From Acinetobacter sp. ANC 4169 (GTDB lineage Bacteria > Pseudomonadota > Gammaproteobacteria > Pseudomonadales > Moraxellaceae), in NCBI RefSeq assembly GCF_002135355.1, contig NZ_NEGE01000010.1, positions 91,199 through 155,198 of the forward strand: DNA of 64,000 nt, given 5' to 3'. Shown piece after piece: positions 56,189 through 64,000 of this stretch (the first letter of the stretch is position 1; every line of letters starts with the position of its first letter). The notes under the pieces were generated by a model that did not search any database, was not told the DNA's origin, and worked only from the letters and a program-made list of their open reading frames with translations. The position numbers and the translations under genes are program-made.

Positions 56189-56237
56189 GCAGCGCCATAG
56201 CAGGATTATCCCCCTTGTACTATGGCGCTGCTTTTTT
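56189..56237 (+). terminator. Terminator of the unknown acidic protein gene
   Basis: GCAGCGCCATAG ... CTATGGCGCTGC, a perfect 12-bp stem with a loop of about 19 nt, then a T tract. Confidence 0.85.
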
Positions 56238-56280
56238 ATGTCTTTGTTTTAATTATCTGCATAGCCAATCTGATTAAAAT

Positions 56281-56623
56281 TTATCCACAGCAGCACATTA
56301 TATTTAATGTTTTTAAATTCAAATTAAAATGCACTTATCCACAATTTTAAATTCAAAATTTTATTTTAAACAACAGCCGTCGTTATTATATTTTTATGAC
56401 TCATTTTTAAGCTTTTATCCACAACAACCCTGTAGTGACAACAATCTGGCAAACCATCTGATATTCCAGCGGATAAACTCAATATTTTAATTACATATTT
56501 TTATTTAGTACTTTATTTAATCAATTTTTTATGATAAAAATGCAAACTAGCAATATAAATTAACGATAAATAAATCGGAATAGAGTTTCCATGAAAATCG
56601 TGCAAGAAGAAAATATATCCACA
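56281..56623 (+). promoter_or_regulatory. Cluster of DnaA boxes in AT-rich DNA
   Basis: Three perfect TTATCCACA sequences in the same orientation (56281-56289, 56335-56343, 56415-56423) and one single-mismatch copy ATATCCACA (56615-56623). They are 54, 80 and 200 bp apart. The DNA between 56480 and 56580 is very AT-rich. It resembles an origin-like or DnaA-titration (datA/DARS-like) site. The genes nearby are not those usually next to oriC, so the meaning is open. Confidence 0.6.
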
Positions 56624-56731
56624 GTTGAGCATCAACTGATTAAACGCTTTGAATTAGACGCTATCTCATGCCTGTTTTTTGTACTGGGTATGTTTATGTC
56701 TGCCTATATTTTGCATCACTTTATTCTTTAA
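56591..56731 (+). CDS. Small membrane protein (46 aa) beside DnaA boxes
   Basis: ATG 56591: MKIVQEENISTVEHQLIKRF, ELDAISCLFFVLGMFMSAYI, then LHHFIL and TAA. A charged N-terminal half and one membrane helix. The fourth DnaA-like box falls in its codons 9-11. A weak GAG lies about 6 bp upstream. Seems plausible as a miniprotein, but could be accidental. Confidence 0.45.
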   Translation: MKIVQEENISTVEHQLIKRFELDAISCLFFVLGMFMSAYILHHFIL

Positions 56732-56780
56732 TCCTGTTTCAAAGCTCATCTTAATACCCCACGCATTTATTCAATACATA

Positions 56781-56808
56781 AAAAAGCCCATCATGTGATG
56801 GGCTTTTT
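56781..56808 (-). terminator. Terminator of serC
   Basis: AAAAAGCCCATCA-TG-TGATGGGCTTTTT, 12 bp beyond the serC stop. Confidence 0.9.
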
Positions 56809-56819
56809 AGCTTTAAGGC

Positions 56820-57899
56820 TTAAGCATTGCGTTTTGCAAAGTCGTCCATAAAGTTCACCAATGCCTGTACACCTTCTAATGGTACAGCATTGTAGATACT
56901 TGCACGCATACCACCCACTGAACGGTGACCTGCCAAGTTAAGCAAATGGTTTTGCTCAGCTTCTTTCAGGAACAATTTATCCAAGTCAGCATTGGCCAAA
57001 GTAAATGGCACATTCATGATTGAACGGTTTTGTTCAGCAATCGGGTTAGCATAGAAATCGCTAGAGTCGATATAACCATACAGTAATTTGGCTTTTTCAA
57101 GGTTTACTTTGTGAATGGCATCCACACCGCCATTTTCAAGTAACCATTCAAATACCAGACCAGACAAGTACCAGGCATAAGTGGATGGTGTATTCACCAT
57201 TGAATCATTCTTCGCCTGCGCAGAATATTTCAAAATGCTTGGAATTTCAGGTTTCGCCTGATCAAGCAAGTCTTCGCGCACAATCACTAAAGTTAAGCCA
57301 GCAGGACCAATATTTTTTTGAGCGCCGGCATAGATTAAACCAAATTTAGAGACATCAATCGGTGCTGAAAGAATGCTTGAAGATAAATCAGACACGAGTG
57401 GTGCATTCACTTCAGGAATGCCTGCAAACTGAAGGCCACCGATGGTTTCGTTATCTGCATAATGTACATAAGCAGCATCGTCAGACAAATTCCACTGGCT
57501 TTGCTCAGTAATCGCCAATTTACCGTTAATGCTTGTACCCGCTTCCACGACATTGATGTCGCCATAGCGTTGTGCTTCTTTAAGCGCTTTTTCAGACCAG
57601 ATTCCGGTATGAATATAATCAGCCTTGTTGTTTTTACCCAACAGGTTCAAAGGAATAGCAGAGAATTGTAGTGAAGCACCACCTTGCAAGAACAATACTT
57701 TGTAGTTCTCCGGGATGTTCATCAATTTGCGCAAATCTGCTTCTGCTTTTTCTGCCACAGCCACATAGTCACTGCTACGGTGACTCATTTCCATGATCGA
57801 AAGACCCTTGCCATGCCAATCGAGCATTTCAGCTTGGGCTTTTTCTAAAACGGCAGTCGGTAATGCAGCAGGGCCAGCACAGAAATTGTACGCGCGCAT
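56820..57899 (-). CDS. serC: Phosphoserine aminotransferase SerC
   Basis: PLP-dependent enzyme of serine synthesis. From ATG 57899 (MRAYNFCAGPAALP), with ribosome site AGGAAA; 359 residues. The nine residues upstream (MCFTLKGKI) are not part of the family. Motifs: MSHRSSDY, LFLQGGASLQFSAIPLNLL, LIYAGAQKNIGPAGL with the PLP lysine, NTPSTYAWYL, and HRSVGGMRASIYNAVPLEGVQ. Monocistronic. Confidence 0.96.
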   Translation of the reverse strand: MRAYNFCAGPAALPTAVLEKAQAEMLDWHGKGLSIMEMSHRSSDYVAVAEKAEADLRKLMNIPENYKVLFLQGGASLQFSAIPLNLLGKNNKADYIHTGIWSEKALKEAQRYGDINVVEAGTSINGKLAITEQSQWNLSDDAAYVHYADNETIGGLQFAGIPEVNAPLVSDLSSSILSAPIDVSKFGLIYAGAQKNIGPAGLTLVIVREDLLDQAKPEIPSILKYSAQAKNDSMVNTPSTYAWYLSGLVFEWLLENGGVDAIHKVNLEKAKLLYGYIDSSDFYANPIAEQNRSIMNVPFTLANADLDKLFLKEAEQNHLLNLAGHRSVGGMRASIYNAVPLEGVQALVNFMDDFAKRNA

Positions 57900-58067
57900 G
57901 ATTTTTCCTTTCAGAGTGAAACACAATAAAATAACGGCATTTAACCACAGATAGCCGGTGCTTGCAGTAAATTATCCTGAAAATATTTCAATGCTGTCGG
58001 ACATTTAAAGTTAAAACTTCAATAAAGATCTGATCTTTTTGCAGGTTTGATTATCTCAATAAAAGGC

Positions 58068-58679
58068 TCACCCGCCAGTAAATGGCTGACGATTCTTAAG
58101 ATTAAGGCAGGAATGACCACAATGCCGTGAATCAGTGGCCAAGCTGATATAAATAGAAAACTCAAGCCAGCGCAGCCAAGCTAAAAAAGCCCGGGATTTA
58201 ATTTCCAGTTTTAAACGCTTCAGCTCGGACAGCGGACTGTCACCATGTGCATCAATCCATTGTCTAGAATGTGCATCATAAGTGTTACTGCTGATTAAAC
58301 CGCGCCAGTAGGCCTGCACGATACGCTTCGGTTTTAAAAAGAATCCGGTAGACAGCGCGATCAGATTCATCACGCCCAAAATTGGATGGCGGAACATCGA
58401 ACCGGTGCCCAGTTCCCAAGCACTTACCTCGCCCTCGCCGATACGACCGACAGTATAGCCAGTCAAAATATGGTGCAGATCATGATATTTCAGATATTTA
58501 TGTCTTACGCCAATATTCGGCATCGGCACAATCAAACAGCCCGTATATACGCCTACGGTTAAAGGTTCCCGATCTCCCACAATCGGGCCAAAGCCATTTT
58601 TTTGATAAAATAGCGTCATGGCTTCATTCAGGGTAAAGGAATCTGCAAAATTATTTGGTGCTTTGGCGTGTAAATCCAT
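58068..58679 (-). CDS. Coq4-like ubiquinone biosynthesis protein, likely frameshifted near its end
   Basis: 203 residues as read. The motif HDxxH-x11-E of Coq4 is exact: His66, Asp67, His70, Glu82 in KYHDLHHILTGYTVGRIGEGE-type sequence. The N-terminus lacks a signal. After FSIYIS the reading frame turns into LATDSRHCGHSC..., whereas the adjacent frame continues as a convincing membrane helix (WPLIHGIVVIPALILRIVSH), then LLAGEPFIEIIKPAKRSDLY and a stop at 58019. Loss of one T near 58140 would restore about 219 residues. I report the ORF as read. The genuine C-terminus is probably the other frame. Confidence 0.75.
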   Translation of the reverse strand: MDLHAKAPNNFADSFTLNEAMTLFYQKNGFGPIVGDREPLTVGVYTGCLIVPMPNIGVRHKYLKYHDLHHILTGYTVGRIGEGEVSAWELGTGSMFRHPILGVMNLIALSTGFFLKPKRIVQAYWRGLISSNTYDAHSRQWIDAHGDSPLSELKRLKLEIKSRAFLAWLRWLEFSIYISLATDSRHCGHSCLNLKNRQPFTGG

Positions 58680-58840
58680 CTTATATTTATTAAATGCGAT
58701 AGTAATTTGTACACAATATAGCCGATAAATCCGATTATTTACACCATAATGGTATGATCAAAAAAATGAACAGCTGTATAAAAAACATAATGTTGCAGCA
58801 TTGCTTTATACTTGGCTGGACGATACGGAGAATCTATTCG

Positions 58841-60346
58841 ATGTTACAGCGTTCCTCAGGTTCAAGCAGATCTGAACAAACAGGCAAAATCTACAAAACA
58901 ATACATACTGCGCTGAATCACACCATTTTTGCAGTTTCAGCGCTATGCAGTTCGATGTGCTTTGCACAAAGCATCAGTTATGTACAGGCTGAACAGAGCC
59001 TGTTGAAAGACTCTTACACCACGCAGGCCAATCAGGCCTTACAACAATCCGCACAATTACAAGCCGAAGCAGTCAAAGGGTTAGGTCTGCCCCGGGTCGA
59101 TTTAAATGTCCGTGCCTATGCCTTTCATAATGAAGTCGACATTCCTCTGGATTCTTTTAAAAACAATTTGGAACAAACGCTTGCTCAAGGCATCAACGAT
59201 CGTATTAATCAAGAAAACTTTCCTTCCACTATTTCTGATCCTTTAAAACAAGGACTTAATCAAACCATTCATAGTGGTATGGGTTTATTTCCCGACTCGG
59301 CCAATGTGGTACTGGAAGATCAAGTGATCCGTCCTACCGTTTCAGTGTTAATGCCTTTATATACTGGCGGCCTGACCTCCAGCACCAAGGAAATGGCTGA
59401 TCTTAAGGCACAGCGCAGTCAATTGAATAGCAAGCAACAGCAAGATACACAACGCTTTGAACTGATTCAGGCTTATTTTAATGTCCAATTGCAGAAACAA
59501 CTTTTGGCCGCCAGTCAGTCCAATTTCAATGCCATGCAAACCCATTACGGTAATGCCTTAAAACTGGAACGCCAGGGATTCATCAGCAAAGGGCAACGCA
59601 TGCAATTTGAAGTGGCAAAGAACAATGCTGAACGTAGTACGCAAAATGCAGCAGCCAATTTAAGATCAAGCCTGTTTCAGCTGAATAACCTGTTACAGCA
59701 GAGTCAGATTACCGAACTGAGCACACCCTTATTTGTCAATTCCAGCCAAAATCAGAACCTGAATGCGCTGTTAAAAAGTTATCCGGAACAATCTGCACTG
59801 ATCCAGAAAATGCAGATGGATACCCAATTGGCCAATGCCAATGTTAAGGCTCAAAGTGCCGCGAAAAAACCTAACTTATTTGCCTTTGGCGAATATAGTC
59901 TGGATGAAAAGCAAAACTGGATTGTAGGCGTGGTTGCACGCTATAACCTGTTTTCAGGCGTTGATAAAAACAAAAATATTCAGGCGGCGGAACTGCAACG
60001 TTATGCATCACAACTGTTAACCGAACGCACCAAACAGGAAGTCGAAAACATCATCTATAGCTCTTACAATGAGCTTTCGGCTGCGCAGCAGAGCCATGTA
60101 TTACTGCAACAAAATGTCCAGGCTGCTCAGGAAAATCTGCGTATTCAAACCTTATCTTTTAAGGAAGATATGGGAACAGCCACTCAAGTGATTGATGCAC
60201 AAAATAGCTTGAATGCTTTAAAAAGTGAGATGGCGCTAAATGCCTATAAATATGTCATGTCTTTGGCCACTTTATTACAAAGCCACGGTTCGATCGATCA
60301 GTTTCAAAACTATGTCAGCCAAAGCAATACCAGTTATATTCGTTAA
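58841..60346 (+). CDS. TolC-family outer-membrane efflux protein
   Basis: From ATG 58841 (MLQRSSGSSR, ribosome site CGGAGA), about 501 residues; the frame continues upstream to 58754. Signal peptide ends SSMCFAQ. Two OEP domains with long helices (AEQSLLKDSYTTQANQALQQSAQL..., ERTKQEVENIIYSSYNELSAAQ) and the beta strands VSVLMPLYTGGLTSS and WIVGVVARYNLFSG. Forms a channel for the exporter encoded next. 19 bp before the HlyD gene. Confidence 0.9.
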   Translation: MLQRSSGSSRSEQTGKIYKTIHTALNHTIFAVSALCSSMCFAQSISYVQAEQSLLKDSYTTQANQALQQSAQLQAEAVKGLGLPRVDLNVRAYAFHNEVDIPLDSFKNNLEQTLAQGINDRINQENFPSTISDPLKQGLNQTIHSGMGLFPDSANVVLEDQVIRPTVSVLMPLYTGGLTSSTKEMADLKAQRSQLNSKQQQDTQRFELIQAYFNVQLQKQLLAASQSNFNAMQTHYGNALKLERQGFISKGQRMQFEVAKNNAERSTQNAAANLRSSLFQLNNLLQQSQITELSTPLFVNSSQNQNLNALLKSYPEQSALIQKMQMDTQLANANVKAQSAAKKPNLFAFGEYSLDEKQNWIVGVVARYNLFSGVDKNKNIQAAELQRYASQLLTERTKQEVENIIYSSYNELSAAQQSHVLLQQNVQAAQENLRIQTLSFKEDMGTATQVIDAQNSLNALKSEMALNAYKYVMSLATLLQSHGSIDQFQNYVSQSNTSYIR

Positions 60347-60365
60347 TTTTTGATGGGGGAACAAC

Positions 60366-61547
60366 ATGACTCAAGATCAAAACAAAGCTGATCAAGATGT
60401 AGAAAATGCCTCATCAGAAGAGGCTACTAACAATCTATCCGCTCAGCAAAATGAATTGAATGCTGTAGAGCAGTCTCAAGAACAGCCAAATCATACAGAT
60501 TCAGCATTTTTCAGTTATTCAGAACAAGCGCAAGCGCCAGCTACTGAAAATACAGATTCAAAATCTTCAGCTGCCATTAAAGTGATTGGTATCATCATAC
60601 TGATCTTGCTTTTAGGCCTAATTGGCTTTGGGTTATGGAAAAGCTATCAGCCCAAGGAAGTTGAGCTGCAAGGTCGTGTTGAAGCCGAAACTGTTCATGT
60701 CAGTACCAAAGTACCGAGCCGCATTGAAGAAATGTATATCCATGATGGTCAGAAAGTGCTGAAAGGTCAGCAACTGGTACGTTTGTTTAGTCCGGAAGTG
60801 GAAGCTAAAAAACAACAGGCTCTGGCCAGCCTGCAATCTGCTCAAGCGTTGCAATCTACAGCTGAGCGCGGCTCGCAACAGGAAAATATCGACAGTTTAT
60901 ATGCCAACTGGCAGGCCATGAAAGCCCAGCAAGAATTGGCCCAAACCACTTATCAACGTGGAGCCAACCTGTTTAAAGAAGGGGTCATTTCACGCCAACG
61001 CCGTGATGAAATGCATGCAGCTGCACAATCTGCCGCGCAAATGACCGAAGCTTCTTATCAACAATACGCACGTGCCAAACGTGGCAGCACCTCCGAACAA
61101 AAATCTTCCGCAGATGCACAGGTGGAAATTGCCAAAGCAGCCGTTGCAGAGGCCAATGCCCTAGAAGCCGAAACCAAACTGGTGTCCCCAATCAACGGCA
61201 CCATCTCCAAAACCTATGGCAAGGTGTCTGAACTGGTGGCTATGGGCGTGCCTGTGGTCAGTATTATTCAGGAGGATGAGCTCTGGGTCAGCCTAAATAT
61301 TCGTGAAGATCAATATGCACAGATCTATCAGGCCAAATCGATTGAAGGTTTAATTCCTGCATTGAACAAAAAGGCCCTGTTCAAAATTCAACATATTGAT
61401 GCCGAAGGTGAATTCGCCACTATTAAAACCACGCGTCAAACCGGTGGCTATGATATTCGCAGTTTCAAGATTCAGCTTACTCCAGCCCAGCCGATTGCAG
61501 ACTTAAAGGTCGGCATGAGCGTGCTGTTTAAAATCAAAGAGTCTTGA
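60366..61547 (+). CDS. HlyD-family membrane fusion protein
   Basis: 393 residues. Acidic cytoplasmic N-terminus (about 1-65), one membrane helix (AIKVIGIIILILLLGLIGFGLW, about 70-91), the lipoyl-like halves (VHVSTKVPSRIEEMYIHDGQKVLKGQ and NALEAETKLVSPINGTISKTYGKVSELVAMGVPV), a helical hairpin (about 130-245), and a beta-barrel. Ribosome site GGGGGA. Links the inner-membrane permeases to the TolC-type channel. Confidence 0.92.
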   Translation: MTQDQNKADQDVENASSEEATNNLSAQQNELNAVEQSQEQPNHTDSAFFSYSEQAQAPATENTDSKSSAAIKVIGIIILILLLGLIGFGLWKSYQPKEVELQGRVEAETVHVSTKVPSRIEEMYIHDGQKVLKGQQLVRLFSPEVEAKKQQALASLQSAQALQSTAERGSQQENIDSLYANWQAMKAQQELAQTTYQRGANLFKEGVISRQRRDEMHAAAQSAAQMTEASYQQYARAKRGSTSEQKSSADAQVEIAKAAVAEANALEAETKLVSPINGTISKTYGKVSELVAMGVPVVSIIQEDELWVSLNIREDQYAQIYQAKSIEGLIPALNKKALFKIQHIDAEGEFATIKTTRQTGGYDIRSFKIQLTPAQPIADLKVGMSVLFKIKES

Positions 61548-61549
61548 TC

Positions 61550-62680
61550 ATGCTGCATGGCATACTGCGTGAACTTGACTATTTGCTCAAGCATAAGTGG
61601 GACTTGTGTATGGTTACGCTTGCGCCAGCATTAATGATTGTGCTGTTCGCCAGTATGTTTGCCCAAGGCAAACCTAGCCATCTGCCAATTGCAATTATTG
61701 ATCAGGACCAGAGTGAACTGAGCCGGACGATTATTCATCATGCAGGCCTGAATCACAGCCTGAGCATCAACAGCATTTCCAGCAGTCAGGATGAGGTTGA
61801 ACAGTTACTGAATCAAAATAAAATTTGGGGTTATATTACTGTTCCGGAAGGTGCAGAACAACGCTTGGTACAAGCCAAGGATGCCCAGATCAGCATTGCC
61901 TATAACCAAAGCTATTTTAGTGTCGGCAATACTATTTCATCGGCTATGCTGATGAGCACCTTACAAGCCATTGCCGATTTTGGCGGTCAGCAATATCTGG
62001 AAAACCGGATTCCTTATCTGGATGCACCCACACCGAATGTCAAAATTTCTCCGCTGTTCAATCCGGGCTTAAGTTATGAGTTCTATTTAGAACCCTACAT
62101 GATTCCAGCGATTTTGCATTTATTACTGTGTTGCTGCGTGGCTTTTGCCGTGGGACAGGAACTGAAATTTGGTACGACAAAAACATGGCTCGATGGTCAA
62201 AATTTATGGCTTGCCCTGCTTTCCAAGAATATGACCTATGTGCTGATTTTCAGTTTCTGGACCTGGCTGTGGATGTTCTGGTTAATCGAATTTCGCGGCT
62301 GGTTTGTACAGGGACAGCTCTGGCCTATTTTATTAGGACTATTTCTTCTCTATAGCGCTTATGCCTTTATCAGCAGTACCGTGGTTTTGGCCACACATAA
62401 TCTGGCTAAAAGTTTTGGTTTTATTGCCGTCTATGGCGGATCGTCTTTAAGTTTTGCCGGCGTGACTTTGCCGCTGAACAATGCACCTCTATTCACCCAA
62501 TTTTGGTCGAATATTATTCCATATACGCCTTATGCCAAGTTACAAACGGAACAATGGGTCGTGGGCAGTCCAATATCCATTTCACTGCTACCGCTTGCAG
62601 TTTTAGCCGTTTATTGCCTGTTCTATATGTTTACTGCCTATCTCTTTCTTAAAAAGTATGTAAAGGGAGTTCAGGCATGA
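61550..62680 (+). CDS. ABC-2 type permease (first of two)
   Basis: 377 residues from ATG 61550; a TTG two codons up overlaps the HlyD stop. N-terminal helix (MVTLAPALMIVLFASMFA), a large periplasmic domain with LPIAIIDQDQSELSRTI, then five C-terminal helices (IPAILHLLLCCCVAFAVGQELKFGTTKTW, VLIFSFWTWLWMFW, ILLGLFLLYSAYAFISS and later). Same architecture as YhhJ/YbhS/YbhR. Overlaps the second permease by ATGA. Confidence 0.88.
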   Translation: MLHGILRELDYLLKHKWDLCMVTLAPALMIVLFASMFAQGKPSHLPIAIIDQDQSELSRTIIHHAGLNHSLSINSISSSQDEVEQLLNQNKIWGYITVPEGAEQRLVQAKDAQISIAYNQSYFSVGNTISSAMLMSTLQAIADFGGQQYLENRIPYLDAPTPNVKISPLFNPGLSYEFYLEPYMIPAILHLLLCCCVAFAVGQELKFGTTKTWLDGQNLWLALLSKNMTYVLIFSFWTWLWMFWLIEFRGWFVQGQLWPILLGLFLLYSAYAFISSTVVLATHNLAKSFGFIAVYGGSSLSFAGVTLPLNNAPLFTQFWSNIIPYTPYAKLQTEQWVVGSPISISLLPLAVLAVYCLFYMFTAYLFLKKYVKGVQA

Positions 62681-63783
62681 AAACTCTCACGAACTTTTTA
62701 CACTTTTATTTTAAAACCTTTAAAGATATTGCCGCGAATAGCTCGATTCTGACCACTTTGGTGCTCTCGGTATTTTTATACAGTTTCTTCTATCCAACAG
62801 CTTACAAGGCAGAACATGCCGAATCTTTGCCGATTATCATTGTCGATGAAGAACAAAGCCAGATAACCTCCAGCATTATTGGCGAAGTGGCTAAAAGCCC
62901 GAATGTACAAGTTAAGGCAGTCACAGGTAATTTTGCCGAAGCGCAGCAGATGATCAGGCTGCAACAGGCCGATGGTATTTTGTTATTGCCAAACAATTTA
63001 TCCGGCAGTATCCGTCGTGGTGAAGTTGGCGGTATCGGTTTATATTTAAGTGCCGCCAATTTCTTAAAAACCCAAAATATCGGTTTAGGTCTAGCGACCT
63101 CTATTGAGCATGCAATTGCGGAACAGGCACAAAAATTTGGCAATATTTCGCATTTCTCCCCTGCGCTTTCCGTTCATCAAATTCCTTTATTCAACACGCT
63201 GTCGGGCTATGGCAGTTATATTTTCCCTGCCGTTGCACCGCTAATTATCCATCAGACCATCTTGCTGGGTCTGTGCATGTTGATTACGGGCTATCGTGAA
63301 AAGAACTGGACACCGAGTCAAACTGAATTCTGGGCATTATTCAGTGCCATTTTGACCATTGGCTTCCTGGGCTGTTTATACCTGTTTGGATTTACCTTTT
63401 GGCTGAATGATTATCCGCGTGGTGGTAACTTCTTGGGAATGTTCATTGCTGTGCCTATTTTTGTAAGTTGCGTGATTGGCCTCAGCATGCTGATTGCATC
63501 TTTTCTGGATATGCCGGAACGTGCAGGTCATGTGATCGTCTTTACTTCCATTCCGCTATTTTTACTCTCAGGGACAGCATGGCCACACGCAGCCATGCCT
63601 GAGTGGATGCAATGGCTGGGAAATATTTTGCCTTCTACCCAAGGCATACAGATGTTTATTCAATTGAACCAGATGGGCGTACCGACTCAGCTGGTCACTC
63701 CGAAAATGATTTATTTGGCGACTTTTGCCGGAATCTGTTTGGTATGGGGATATTTCCGGCTGACCCGAGCTGCTCCAAAATAA
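62677..63783 (+). CDS. ABC-2 type permease (second of two)
   Basis: 368 residues, same layout: N-terminal helix (ILTTLVLSVFLYSFFYPTAY), LPIIIVDEEQSQITSSIIGEV periplasmic domain, C-terminal helices (YIFPAVAPLIIHQTILLGLCMLITGY, LFSAILTIGFLGCLYLFGFTFW, MFIAVPIFVSCVIGLSMLIASFL) and LSGTAWPHAAMPEWMQWLGNILPSTQGIQ, typical of ABC2_membrane_3. No ABC ATPase gene is present in this operon; an IS30-family transposase begins 28 bp after the stop. Confidence 0.88.
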   Translation: MKTLTNFLHFYFKTFKDIAANSSILTTLVLSVFLYSFFYPTAYKAEHAESLPIIIVDEEQSQITSSIIGEVAKSPNVQVKAVTGNFAEAQQMIRLQQADGILLLPNNLSGSIRRGEVGGIGLYLSAANFLKTQNIGLGLATSIEHAIAEQAQKFGNISHFSPALSVHQIPLFNTLSGYGSYIFPAVAPLIIHQTILLGLCMLITGYREKNWTPSQTEFWALFSAILTIGFLGCLYLFGFTFWLNDYPRGGNFLGMFIAVPIFVSCVIGLSMLIASFLDMPERAGHVIVFTSIPLFLLSGTAWPHAAMPEWMQWLGNILPSTQGIQMFIQLNQMGVPTQLVTPKMIYLATFAGICLVWGYFRLTRAAPK

Positions 63784-63811
63784 TCTTTTAAGTATGACGT
63801 CATAAGATTAC

Positions 63812-64000
63812 TTAGATTAGCATTTGAAGTGCAACACCATGTTGTTGGCATAATACCTGACTCGGACTTTTAAATCCGAGTCTTTTTCTTGGACGTTGAT
63901 TTAAACGTTGAGTGATTTCTGCAATATATTCATCTGTATAGTCATTTAAGTCACTTCCTTTTCGAATATATTGTCTGATTAAACCATTGGTATTTTCATT
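63812..64000 (-). mobile_element. IS30-family transposase, C-terminal part (cut by window edge)
   Basis: On the minus strand the last 62 codons read NENTNGLIRQYIRKGSDLND, YTDEYIAEITQRLNQRPRKR, LGFKSPSQVLCQQHGVALQM, LI, stop. ENTNGLIRQY..KG and LN.RPRKRLGF..P are the hallmark C-terminus of IS30-type transposases. The rest of the element lies beyond the window. A TAATCTT/AAGATTA inverted repeat (63782-63810) sits between it and the permease stop. Confidence 0.9.

Overview
The window is a chromosomal segment of a gammaproteobacterium, most likely Acinetobacter. The base composition is AT-leaning. The TolQRAB-Pal, Hda, PurM/PurN and RuvAB proteins read like those of Moraxellaceae, and there are two tandem CSLREA/GlyGly-CTERM proteins of the kind described as Acinetobacter rhombotarget A. 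The species cannot be fixed by eye.

Layout. (1) 1-2570 is the tail of an Rhs locus: a partial ORF, a beta-helix-like lipoprotein and an orphan Rhs tip broken by an in-frame TGA. (2) 2659-8991 is a two-partner secretion operon: a large exoprotein (TpsA) with an unusual C-terminal SLH-like region, and its outer-membrane transporter (TpsB). (3) 9246-17716 holds a NIF3/YqfO-like protein, fadE, an AT-rich orphan, a 43-residue membrane protein and purL. (4) 18508-22401 is a rearranged stretch. An arylsulfatase (atsA) and the 5' remnant of an M28-type aminopeptidase lie between a 311-bp 5' fragment of dgt and the complete dgt gene. (5) 22577-36415 is mostly core: ruvA, ruvB, two unknown membrane proteins, an M20 amidohydrolase, ybgC-tolQRA, tolB-pal, fbp, a SpoU methyltransferase and an ECF sigma/anti-sigma/DUF3106 trio. 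(6) 36604-40843 holds the tandem rhombosortase substrates. (7) 40963-54975 holds hda with an AI-2E transporter, purMN, a shikimate-kinase-like P-loop protein, an alpha/beta hydrolase with SppA, a lipid A-type acyltransferase, ComEC, LolD with one LolC/E-type permease, a PilZ protein, a DMT transporter and a YaiI protein. (8) 55246-64000 holds an unknown protein, a DnaA-box cluster with a 46-residue ORF, serC, a Coq4-like gene with an apparent frameshift, a TolC/HlyD/two-permease exporter with no ATPase gene, and the end of an IS30-family transposase at the window edge.

How the genes work together. TpsA/TpsB form a surface-protein secretion pair. YbgC-TolQRAB-Pal span the envelope for cell division and outer-membrane integrity. 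LolD and its permease release lipoproteins such as Pal. PurL, PurM and PurN are steps of de novo purine synthesis at scattered sites. RuvAB, Hda, ComEC and the DnaA boxes concern DNA. The unusual parts are the Rhs remnant, the dgt/atsA rearrangement, a dispersed palindromic intergenic repeat (five copies or remnants), and the DnaA-box cluster between 56281 and 56623.

All calls rest on reading the sequence and on remembered family features. No database search was run.
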